In this document: piece after piece, positions 1 through 5,789 of the stretch | How the letters are laid out: each line of letters begins with the position of its first letter | Numbering within the stretch: position 1 is the stretch's first letter | Source: Oscillospiraceae bacterium | GTDB lineage: Bacteria; Bacillota; Clostridia; Oscillospirales; Ruminococcaceae | DNA: 6,412 nt | Assembly (NCBI GenBank): GCA_022511485.1 | Contig: JAFLUJ010000331.1 | Span: forward strand, 1-6,412 | Direction of reading: 5' to 3' | The notes under the pieces: model-generated | What the model was told of the DNA's origin: nothing | What the model saw: only the letters and a program-made list of their open reading frames with translations | Database searches by the model: none | Program-made: the position numbers and the translations under genes

Positions 1-1
1 G

Positions 2-355
2 GTAAGCATACTGGAAGCTGTTCTTGCAAGGGGAGACCGGAGGCTCTGCGATGCTGTTTACGAGGCATGGAAAGCAGGCTGCAAATTCGACAGCTGGGAC
101 GAGTGTTATCAGTATGATGTATGGGCGGAGGTCTTTGAACGTCTGGGAACTGATCTGAGCTTTTATGCTCACAGAACGCGTTCCTATGAGGAGATTGCTC
201 CGTGGCAGCATCTTGATTATTTTGTTTCCAGAGATTTTCTGGTGCGGGAAAATAAAAAGGCTCACGAGGCGGATACAACGCCGGACTGCCGTTCCCAATG
301 CTCCGGCTGTGGGCTGTCAAAGGCGATGGGAGGTCCATGCTTTGGAAAAAATTAA
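2..355 (+). CDS. B12-binding-type radical SAM protein, C-terminal part (TIGR03960-like), cut by window start
   Basis: An open frame runs from base 2 to the TAA at 353-355, giving 117 residues with no start in the window, so this is the C-terminal end of a larger protein. Visible family marks are ARGDRRLCDAVYEAWKAGC near the start, then FDSWDE, FYAHRTRS and PWQHLDYFVSRDFL, and a closing cysteine group TPDCRSQCSGCG with another Cys near the end (GGPC). This pattern matches the tail of the large radical SAM proteins with an N-terminal cobalamin-binding-like domain (TIGR03960), whose substrate is not established to my knowledge. The radical SAM CxxxCxxC core would lie upstream of the window. The C-terminal cysteines could hold a metal or an extra Fe-S cluster, which is my inference. 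The next gene overlaps it and is its standard partner, supporting the assignment. Confidence 0.88.
   Translation, partial: VSILEAVLARGDRRLCDAVYEAWKAGCKFDSWDECYQYDVWAEVFERLGTDLSFYAHRTRSYEEIAPWQHLDYFVSRDFLVRENKKAHEADTTPDCRSQCSGCGLSKAMGGPCFGKN
328..333 (+). promoter_or_regulatory. Ribosome binding site GGGAGG that sets a TTG start
   Basis: GGGAGG lies inside the end of the upstream radical SAM gene, 8 bases before the TTG at 342. It is the only strong Shine-Dalgarno match near the point where family homology of the next protein begins, so it decides the start in favour of TTG over the ATG at 165. Confidence 0.75.
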
Positions 356-1007
356 TTTACGTGCAGTCTTTGAAAAAAGCGGACGAGCTGTTTTCATTTC
401 CCATCTTGATCTGTTCAGGACAATGCAGAGGGCAATAAAACGTTCTAAAATACCGGTATGGTATTCTCAGGGGTTTAATCCCCATATCTATCTGAATTTT
501 CCTCTTGCGCTGTCACTTGGAGTTACAAGCAGAACAGAATTTATGGACTTTGCTGTGACGGAAAATGTAGAGTATGAACACATACGGGATATGCTAAATG
601 TCCAAATGCCTGAGGGGCTTAGCATAATAAGTGTTGCTGAGCCGGTGCATCCTAACAAGGACATAGGCTTTGCGGAGTACATTATCAGGCTGAAAAGCGA
701 GGCGGGATCAGACAGGATGCTGGAAGAGCTTGAAAAAATGATGGCTATGGACGTTATTGAGATCGACAAGCGCTCCAAAAGCAAGGGGACGGTAAAAATT
801 GACGTGAAGCCTCATTTCAATGTTCTGAAATCTGAGACTGACGGGGACGCTCTTACTGTTTCCATACGGCTTCCGGCGGGGCTTGTACTGAATATCAACT
901 CAAATGTGTTCGTGGATACCTTTTCTGCGGTAAGCGGAATACATTTCAGCAATGTTTATGCAGAACGTACAAAAATTTTGCTTCCTGATGGTGAAAAATT
1001 TGTATAA
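342..1007 (+). CDS. Radical SAM-associated DUF2344 protein (TIGR03936-like)
   Basis: From the TTG at 342 the product is 221 residues, beginning MEKINLRAVFEKSGRAVFIS and continuing with HLDLFRTMQRAIKRS, then YSQGFNPH and LALSLGVTSRTEFMDF. These are the hallmark segments of DUF2344, a family either fused to or encoded directly after the TIGR03960 radical SAM protein. Its function is not known; it presumably works with that enzyme, possibly on RNA or a ribosomal component, but that is inference. The frame stays open back to an ATG at 165, but those 59 extra residues lie wholly inside the upstream gene, are basic and low in family resemblance, and have no good ribosome binding site. The TTG overlaps the upstream stop by 14 bases, which suggests translational coupling. 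The C-terminal half is less conserved but uninterrupted to the TAA at 1005-1007. Confidence 0.88.
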   Translation: MEKINLRAVFEKSGRAVFISHLDLFRTMQRAIKRSKIPVWYSQGFNPHIYLNFPLALSLGVTSRTEFMDFAVTENVEYEHIRDMLNVQMPEGLSIISVAEPVHPNKDIGFAEYIIRLKSEAGSDRMLEELEKMMAMDVIEIDKRSKSKGTVKIDVKPHFNVLKSETDGDALTVSIRLPAGLVLNINSNVFVDTFSAVSGIHFSNVYAERTKILLPDGEKFV

Positions 1008-1027
1008 ATGACATTTCACAAATTTTT
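994..1027 (+). terminator. AT-rich inverted repeat over the DUF2344 stop codon, possible weak terminator
   Basis: The arms AAAAATTTGT (994-1003) and ACAAATTTTT (1018-1027) are perfect reverse complements around a 14-base loop, which itself can close four more pairs (AAAT 1006-1009 with ATTT 1013-1016). The stem includes the last codons and nearly touches the stop. The 3' arm ends in five Ts, but the stem has only two G-C pairs, so it would be a weak intrinsic terminator at best, possibly working in both directions. The start of a new promoter just downstream fits the idea of an operon boundary here. Confidence 0.4.
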
Positions 1028-1039
1028 GTTAGAAAATAC

Positions 1040-1068
1040 TTGCAATTTGCACTAAAATATGATAAGAT
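1040..1068 (+). promoter_or_regulatory. Sigma-A-type promoter for rplS and the downstream operon
   Basis: The -35 candidate TTGCAA (1040-1045) is separated by 17 bases from the -10 candidate TAAGAT (1063-1068); both differ from consensus by few bases and the surroundings are AT-rich. Transcription would begin near 1075, giving an untranslated leader of about 210 bases before the rplS start. A small palindrome, TGCAA-T-TTGCA (1041-1051), overlaps the -35 box and the spacer and could be a regulator site, though it is short enough to be chance. Confidence 0.6.
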
Positions 1069-1085
1069 TAAATAGCATTTGAAAA

Positions 1086-1266
1086 TCCGCCCGTATGTCC
1101 GGACGAGATTAATGCCTGCCACGGGGTGCGAGATGATACCGCTTCCGCTTTGGAAAAGGTGTCCTGTCGTTATGTTCCTGATGGCTGACATTAAAAGGAC
1201 AGTCCGCTGCCTTATGCCGCTTTTGTAGTGCGCGGCTGCTTGCGAAAGGTAAGAATGTCTTTGAAT
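1086..1266 (+). ncRNA. Candidate structured leader RNA upstream of rplS (L19-leader type)
   Basis: This stretch lies between the promoter and the rplS ribosome binding site and is clearly less AT-rich than the promoter region. Several short helices can be drawn by eye: CCCGT (1090-1094) with ACGGG (1121-1125); ACC plus TTCC (1138-1140, 1143-1146) with GGAA plus GGT (1152-1155, 1158-1160); TGTCCT (1160-1165) with AGGACA (1196-1201); and GCCGC (1216-1220) with GCGGC (1232-1236). Autoregulatory leaders upstream of rplS are known in Firmicutes, where the ribosomal protein binds its own mRNA. Position and pairing fit that role, but I cannot confirm a match to a known consensus. No strong terminator or obvious masking of the ribosome binding site is visible, so the switching mechanism is unclear. 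Confidence 0.55.
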
Positions 1267-1283
1267 TTAGGAGGAATTTATTT

Positions 1284-1628
1284 ATGGACGCACTCAAGCT
1301 CATCAGCGACAGCAGTCTTAAAAAGGACGTTCCTGTCGTAAACGTTGGTGATACCGTTAAGGTTCACGTAAAGATTAAGGAAGGCGAAAAGTACAGGATC
1401 CAGGTTTTTGAGGGTACTGTTATTGCCAAGAAGCACGGAGGAATCAATGAGACCTTTACTGTAAGGCGCGTAGCTCACGGCTGCGGTATTGAGAGGGTTT
1501 TCCCTATCCATTCTCCGGTTGTTGACAAGGTTGAGATAGTAAGAAGCGGTAAGGTTCGCCGCAGCAAGCTTTATTATCTCCGCAGCAGAGTTGGTAAGGC
1601 TGCTAAGGTTAAAGAGCAGATCCGCTAA
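1284..1628 (+). CDS. rplS: 50S ribosomal protein L19
   Basis: The product is 114 residues, the normal length for bacterial L19, a 50S protein that sits near the 30S interface and helps form an intersubunit bridge. Diagnostic segments are VNVGDTVKVHVKIKEGEKYR, the IQVFEGTVIAKKHGG strand, the TFTVRRVAHGCGIERVFP stretch, and the basic end GKVRRSKLYYLRSRVGKAAK. Translation starts at an ATG preceded by AGGAGG (1269-1274) with 9 bases between, an excellent ribosome binding site expected for a highly expressed gene. In many bacteria rplS ends an rpsP-rimM-trmD-rplS operon; here it has its own promoter and leader and heads the downstream genes. A terminator-like hairpin follows within 20 bases of the stop. 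Confidence 0.98.
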   Translation: MDALKLISDSSLKKDVPVVNVGDTVKVHVKIKEGEKYRIQVFEGTVIAKKHGGINETFTVRRVAHGCGIERVFPIHSPVVDKVEIVRSGKVRRSKLYYLRSRVGKAAKVKEQIR

Positions 1629-1645
1629 ACGCGGCTGCAAAAATA

Positions 1646-1689
1646 GGACGTCGTGCGGCTTTAAAAAAGGTACGCCGCGTCCCTTTTTT
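1646..1689 (+). terminator. Intrinsic terminator or attenuator between rplS and lepB
   Basis: GGAC (1646-1649) pairs with GTCC (1679-1682) and GCGGC (1655-1659) with GCCGC (1674-1678), leaving a small bulge on the 5' side and an A-rich loop. Six Ts follow at 1684-1689. An alternative register pairs GGACGT-C-GTG with CGC-C-GCGTCC. The GC stem plus T-run is the usual intrinsic terminator form. It would cut off most rplS transcripts, letting L19 be made in excess over the downstream enzymes. Confidence 0.72.
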
Positions 1690-1767
1690 GCTATACTATT
1701 CCTATTTTTAAATTTGGAATTAGTATTATATGACAGTGATCTATTAATGTGGGAAAGGGTGTATTTT
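1690..1767 (+). promoter_or_regulatory. AT-rich gap before lepB, possible weak promoter
   Basis: The gap is strongly AT-rich and holds promoter-like pieces such as TTGGAA (1714-1719), TATTAT (1724-1729) and TATTAA (1742-1747), but no pair has both good boxes and a 16-18 base spacing; TTGGAA with TGATCT (1737-1742) is the best-spaced but has a poor -10. A local promoter for lepB is plausible after a terminator. The lepB ribosome binding site AAAGG sits at 1754-1758. Confidence 0.25.
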
Positions 1768-2394
1768 ATGGCACGCTATGAGTTAAACTACGAAGCATTG
1801 GACAATTATGGCAAGAAGAAGGAAGTCAGTGCAGCAGAGGAATATCTGGACTGGGTCGAAACAGTTATTTTTGCCTTTTTTGCTGTCATACTTATCTTTA
1901 CATTTATTTTACGTATAGCAAATGTTGACGGGGAATCAATGCTTCCTACACTGACAGACGGCGACAGACTTGTGGTTTCCCATCTTTTCTATACTCCCGA
2001 AGCAGGGGACATCGTCATTGTAAACAGCACTAAGGGCACTGTTTACGGCGAGGATAACCGTCTTGAGACTATTCCCGGACTTAACAAGATAATCGTTAAG
2101 CGCATTATTGCTGTGGGCGGTCAGGAAGTAAACATTAACTTTAGCACCGGTGAAGTATTTGTTGACGGTAAGGTTCTTGATGAACCATATATAAACGATC
2201 TCACAAAGGACGATGAGGGAGGTCATAAGTATCCGGTAGTCGTTCCTGACGGATATGTTTTCGTTATGGGTGATAACCGCATGAACTCAACTGACAGCAG
2301 AAGAGATCTGGTGGGCTTTGTCAACGAAGATGACATTATCGGTAAGGTGGTTCTGAGAATATTCCCGGTTGACCAGATAGGAACTCCACAGTAA
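1768..2394 (+). CDS. lepB: Signal peptidase I
   Basis: The 208-residue product is a membrane-bound serine protease of family S26 that removes signal peptides from exported proteins at the outer face of the cytoplasmic membrane. A charged cytosolic stretch (1-31) is followed by one membrane segment at about 32-50 (TVIFAFFAVILIFTFILRI). The catalytic serine is Ser57 in DGESMLPTL, and the general-base lysine is Lys111 in IIVKRIIAVGG. The conserved late box GDNRMNSTDSR closes the fold. The ATG at 1768 is chosen because AAAGG lies 9 bases upstream; an in-frame ATG at 1747 precedes that site and is unlikely, and the frame's extension back into rplS is non-coding. The gene lies between rplS and rbgA, its usual place in Firmicutes. 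Translation of rbgA begins 11 bases after its stop. Confidence 0.96.
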   Translation: MARYELNYEALDNYGKKKEVSAAEEYLDWVETVIFAFFAVILIFTFILRIANVDGESMLPTLTDGDRLVVSHLFYTPEAGDIVIVNSTKGTVYGEDNRLETIPGLNKIIVKRIIAVGGQEVNINFSTGEVFVDGKVLDEPYINDLTKDDEGGHKYPVVVPDGYVFVMGDNRMNSTDSRRDLVGFVNEDDIIGKVVLRIFPVDQIGTPQ

Positions 2395-2405
2395 GGTCGG
2401 CTGAA

Positions 2406-3272
2406 ATGACAGAGATACCTTCTATTCAATGGTTTCCAGGGCATATGGCGAAAACAAAGCGTATGATAAAGGCATCCCTGCCTTTGGTTGACGCTGTTGT
2501 TGAGATCGTTGATGCCCGTATACCGGAATCAAGCCGTAATCCCGATCTCCAGTCCCTTATTGAGGGTAAGCCGAGGATCGTTATTCTGAATAAATGTGAT
2601 ATGGCAGACGAACAGGCAACGTCAAGGTGGCTTTCTCTCTATAAAGAACAGGGAGTTGCTGCTGTTGCCGCAGATTGCCGGAGCGGTAGGGGACTTAACA
2701 AGTTTGCTCCTGTTGTCAGGCAGGTACTGTCGGAGCTTATCCAGAAGTACGAGGCAAAGGGCATGAAGGGAAGAGCTCTCCATCTTATGGTGGTGGGTAT
2801 CCCTAATGTTGGAAAGTCATCCTTTATTAATCGTCTTGCGGGGCAGAAAAAAGCCAAGGTGGAGGATCGTCCAGGTGTCACGCGTACAAAGCAGTGGGTC
2901 AAGCTGGCTGATGATATAGAGCTTCTTGATATGCCGGGAGTCCTGTGGCCTAAGTTTGAGGACATGGCTGTGGGAGAAAGACTTGCTTTCACCGGAGCTG
3001 TCAAGGACGATGTTGTTGATGTGGAGGCTCTTGCCTGCCGTCTGCTTGACACTCTAAGAACACTATATCAGGATGAGCTTACTGCAAGGTATAAGATCGA
3101 AATTGCAGATGGCGATGACGGTTACGAGCTGCTGCAAAAGATCGGCAAGGCGAGAGGAATGCTTATTTCCGGCGGAGAGATCAACACCGAACGAGCTGCC
3201 ATAACAGTTCTTGACGAATACAGAAGCGGAAAGCTCGGACGTATTACTCTGGAGCTTCCGCAAAAGGAATAA
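2406..3272 (+). CDS. rbgA: Ribosome biogenesis GTPase RbgA/YlqF
   Basis: The 288-residue product is a circularly permuted GTPase that acts late in assembly of the 50S subunit. The nucleotide motifs appear in permuted order: G4 NKCD (62-65), a G5-like DCRSG (90-94), G1 GIPNVGKSS (131-139), G2 PGVTRT (156-161) and G3 DMPG (175-178). The N-terminal IQWFPGHMAK carries His13, equivalent to the histidine reported to be catalytic in the Bacillus subtilis protein. The region after about 200 is the helical C-terminal domain expected to contact ribosomal RNA. Length matches the family. The ribosome binding site is weak (AAGG around 2393-2396, at the lepB stop), so translation is probably coupled to lepB. 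Being beside rplS fits a shared role in making the large subunit. Confidence 0.97.
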   Translation: MTEIPSIQWFPGHMAKTKRMIKASLPLVDAVVEIVDARIPESSRNPDLQSLIEGKPRIVILNKCDMADEQATSRWLSLYKEQGVAAVAADCRSGRGLNKFAPVVRQVLSELIQKYEAKGMKGRALHLMVVGIPNVGKSSFINRLAGQKKAKVEDRPGVTRTKQWVKLADDIELLDMPGVLWPKFEDMAVGERLAFTGAVKDDVVDVEALACRLLDTLRTLYQDELTARYKIEIADGDDGYELLQKIGKARGMLISGGEINTERAAITVLDEYRSGKLGRITLELPQKE

Positions 3273-3278
3273 ACAGAT

Positions 3279-3899
3279 ATGACTGCTATAGAATGTAAAG
3301 ATCTTTTTGAATATGACAGCGCAGTGAGAAAGGATCATCCCGTAATATGCGGTATCGACGAAGCGGGGAGAGGTCCTTTGGCGGGAGACGTCTACGCTGC
3401 CGCTGTTATTTTCGATGAAGGCGTTTTTATCGAGGGTCTGAATGACAGTAAAAAGCTTTCGGAAAAAAAGCGTGAGAAGCTTTTTGATGAAATAATAGCT
3501 AAGGCAAGGGCGTACTGTATTGCCACCGCCTCGGTTGAAGAGATCGACAAGGTGAATATTCTACAGGCGACCTTTCTTGCTATGAAAAGGGCTTATGACG
3601 GCTTGGGAGAAAGTGTTGATATGGCGCTTGTGGATGGGAACAGGCTTCCTGCACTGGACTGCAAAGCAGAAACGGTTGTAAAGGGAGATGGATTGTCAGC
3701 AAGCATAGCGGCGGCATCCATACTTGCAAAGGTGAGCCGTGACAGATATATGAAGAAGCTTGCGGAGGAGTATCCACAGTACTGCTTTGAAAAGCATAAG
3801 GGATATGGAACAAAGCTTCATACAGAGCTTATTTTAGAGCATGGAGCAAGTCCGGTCCACAGAAAGACTTTCTTAAAGAAGCTGCTTAAAGATGGATAA
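3279..3899 (+). CDS. rnhB: Ribonuclease HII
   Basis: The 206-residue product cuts the RNA strand of RNA-DNA hybrids and nicks at single ribonucleotides left in DNA. The acidic active-site residues are visible: Asp27 and Glu28 in GIDEAGRGPLAG, Asp119 in LVDGN, and Asp137 in KGDGLSASIAAASILAKVSRD. The GRG loop (30-32) and Tyr176 in KGYGTKLH match the parts known to sense the 2'-OH at the RNA-DNA junction. About 20 residues precede the core, a short extension common in Clostridia. AAAGGA (3263-3268) lies 10 bases before the ATG and inside the end of rbgA, whose stop is only 6 bases upstream. The last 8 bases overlap the next gene. Confidence 0.97.
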   Translation: MTAIECKDLFEYDSAVRKDHPVICGIDEAGRGPLAGDVYAAAVIFDEGVFIEGLNDSKKLSEKKREKLFDEIIAKARAYCIATASVEEIDKVNILQATFLAMKRAYDGLGESVDMALVDGNRLPALDCKAETVVKGDGLSASIAAASILAKVSRDRYMKKLAEEYPQYCFEKHKGYGTKLHTELILEHGASPVHRKTFLKKLLKDG

Positions 3900-4254
3900 A
3901 AAAGCGCTGGGGAACTTCGGCGAAAATGTTGTGGCATATTACCTTGAAAAAAAGGGCTACAGGATTCTGAAAAGAAATTTTACCGTCAAAGGCGGAGAAA
4001 TCGACATTATTGCAGAAAAGGACGGAATAATCGCCTTTGTTGAGGTAAAGACCAGAGCTCCTGATCCGCTGGTCAACGGCTTTGAGGCAGTCACAGCTTC
4101 AAAGAAGCGGCGTATTATTAGAACTTCAGAGAAGTATTCATACCGATTCCCCCATGATTTGCAGCCAAGATTTGATATTGTATGGGTGACTGTTTCAGGA
4201 AGAAAGGTCACTGGCTTCCGGTATATTGAAAACGCTTTTGATTTAAGTAAATAA
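3892..4254 (+). CDS. yraN: YraN/UPF0102 family nuclease-fold protein
   Basis: The 120-residue product has the normal length and motif order of UPF0102: GNFGENVVAYYLEKKGYRIL at the N-terminus, then GGEIDIIAEKDG and FVEVKTR. Glu11, Asp38, Glu51 and Lys53 form the PD-(D/E)xK endonuclease-like active site, and QPRFDIVWV (91-99) is the usual closing strand. The biological role of the family is not settled; links to DNA recombination or repair have been proposed from the fold. The start overlaps the rnhB stop by 8 bases and has only a weak ribosome binding site, so it is likely translated by coupling. Pairing with rnhB is very common in bacteria, and in this order it supports the assignment. Confidence 0.95.
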   Translation: MDKKALGNFGENVVAYYLEKKGYRILKRNFTVKGGEIDIIAEKDGIIAFVEVKTRAPDPLVNGFEAVTASKKRRIIRTSEKYSYRFPHDLQPRFDIVWVTVSGRKVTGFRYIENAFDLSK

Positions 4255-4284
4255 TTTATTTTTTTTGTAAAGGATTGTTAGTCT

Positions 4285-5778
4285 ATGTATTACAAAAGTA
4301 CCAGAAACAGCAGCGTTAACATAAGCTCTGCTGAAGCTATCGTTCAGGGTATTTCCGCGGACGGCGGTCTTTTTGTTCCCTCTGAGATACCGCCGATCAC
4401 CATGGACGAGATCGTAAAGCTTGGTGACATGAGCTATTCCGAGAGGGCAGCTTATATTTTTGCCAAGTATCTCACTGATTTTACTGAGGCGGAAATAAAA
4501 TACTGCACCGATAACGCGTACAATGACAAGAAGTTTGCAACAGACAATATTGCAGAGATGTCTCATCTTTTTGACGGTACTTATATTCTTGAGCTCTGGC
4601 ACGGTCCTACCTGTGCTTTTAAGGATATGGCTCTCCAGATACTGCCCTATCTTCTTACTACCTCTGCCAAGAAAATAAATATCGACAAAAAAATAGTTAT
4701 CCTTGTTGCAACATCGGGAGATACCGGAAAGGCTGCTCTTGAAGGCTTTGCCGATGTTCCCGGCACACAGATAATGGTGTTCTATCCGGAGGACGGCGTA
4801 AGTCCCATGCAGAAGCGTCAGATGACTACTCAGGACGGCGCAAATGTTGCGGTATGCGGTATCGAAGGCAACTTCGACGACTGTCAGAACGGCGTTAAGG
4901 CGATCTTTACCGATGAAGCTGTAAAATCAAAGCTGGAAGAAAACAAGCTTATGTTCTCAAGCGCTAATTCCATTAACTGGGGACGTCTTGCTCCGCAGAT
5001 CATTTACTATATCTCCGCTTATGCTACTCTTGTAAAGGACGAGGAGATAAAGGCGGGAGACAAGATAAACATTGTAGTTCCTACAGGAAACTTCGGAAAC
5101 ATTCTGGCGGCTTATTATGCAAAGCATATGGGAGTTCCGGTAAACAAGCTTATCTGTGCTTCCAATACAAATAAAGTCCTTACTGATTTTATCACGACAG
5201 GAGTTTATGACAGAAACCGGGATTTCTTTACTACTATCTCTCCGTCTATGGATATTCTCATTTCCAGCAATCTGGAGCGTCTGCTGTATCTGATGTGCGG
5301 CGAAAATGACGCACAGATCCGTGAGTGGTTCGGAGCACTGTCCAAAACCGGAAAATACGAGGTCACAGATGACATCAAGGCAAAGCTTGCTGAGGAATTT
5401 GCAGCGGGATACTGTGATGATACTGAGACCAAGGCTACCATAAAGAGGATATTCGACAAGTACTCCTATACTCTTGACACTCATTCTGCTGTTGCGGTCA
5501 AGGTTTATGAGGATTATCGTCAGAAAACAGGGGATACCACAAAGACCGTTATCGCTTCCACAGCAAGTCCCTATAAGTTCAGTGCAAGTGTACTTGAAGC
5601 GATCGAGGGCAAGACCTCCGATCTGGACGAGTTTGATATGGTTGACAGACTTGCAGAGCTTTCCGGATATGAGATACCTGCTTCACTGGCTGAACTGAAA
5701 ACCAAGGAAAAACGTTTCGGCGATGTTATAAGCAGAGAGAAGCAGAGAGAATATGTTCTCGGACAGCTTTCGCTGTAA
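4285..5778 (+). CDS. thrC: Threonine synthase
   Basis: The 497-residue product converts O-phospho-L-homoserine to threonine and phosphate with pyridoxal phosphate (PLP), the last step of threonine synthesis in the cytosol. The N-terminal part has the typical SADGGLFVP segment (24-32). Lys113 in HGPTCAFKDMALQ is the expected PLP Schiff-base lysine, SGDTG (144-148) and PTGNFGN (266-272) bind substrate and cofactor phosphate, and FSSANSINWGRLAPQ follows the family closely. Its length fits the long, E. coli/yeast-like subclass rather than the plant-type short enzymes with an S-adenosylmethionine site. AAAGGA (4269-4274) lies 10 bases before the ATG. The 30-base gap after yraN has an eight-T run but no GC stem, T-box or threonine-rich leader, so I see no threonine-specific control; it probably shares the upstream transcript. 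Confidence 0.97.
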   Translation: MYYKSTRNSSVNISSAEAIVQGISADGGLFVPSEIPPITMDEIVKLGDMSYSERAAYIFAKYLTDFTEAEIKYCTDNAYNDKKFATDNIAEMSHLFDGTYILELWHGPTCAFKDMALQILPYLLTTSAKKINIDKKIVILVATSGDTGKAALEGFADVPGTQIMVFYPEDGVSPMQKRQMTTQDGANVAVCGIEGNFDDCQNGVKAIFTDEAVKSKLEENKLMFSSANSINWGRLAPQIIYYISAYATLVKDEEIKAGDKINIVVPTGNFGNILAAYYAKHMGVPVNKLICASNTNKVLTDFITTGVYDRNRDFFTTISPSMDILISSNLERLLYLMCGENDAQIREWFGALSKTGKYEVTDDIKAKLAEEFAAGYCDDTETKATIKRIFDKYSYTLDTHSAVAVKVYEDYRQKTGDTTKTVIASTASPYKFSASVLEAIEGKTSDLDEFDMVDRLAELSGYEIPASLAELKTKEKRFGDVISREKQREYVLGQLSL

Positions 5779-5789
5779 ACGGTGACGCT

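Noticed and set aside
946..1303. - strand frames across the rplS upstream gap
   Set aside because: They span the promoter, leader and ends of both neighbouring genes, with no ribosome binding site or family features; the region is better explained as promoter plus leader RNA.
1278..1640. 120-residue frame on the - strand opposite rplS
   Set aside because: It mirrors the L19 gene almost exactly, has no family resemblance, and rplS has a perfect ribosome binding site and full family match.
1747..1767. Earlier in-frame ATG for lepB at 1747
   Set aside because: The ribosome binding site AAAGG (1754-1758) lies after it and is correctly spaced for the ATG at 1768.
4250..4284. T-run (eight Ts) after yraN as an intrinsic terminator
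   Set aside because: Only AT pairs with tiny loops can be drawn before it; no GC stem is present, so termination is unlikely.
4957..5484. 175-residue frame on the - strand inside thrC
   Set aside because: It lies wholly within a clearly conserved threonine synthase and shows no recognisable motif; it is a by-product of codon use.
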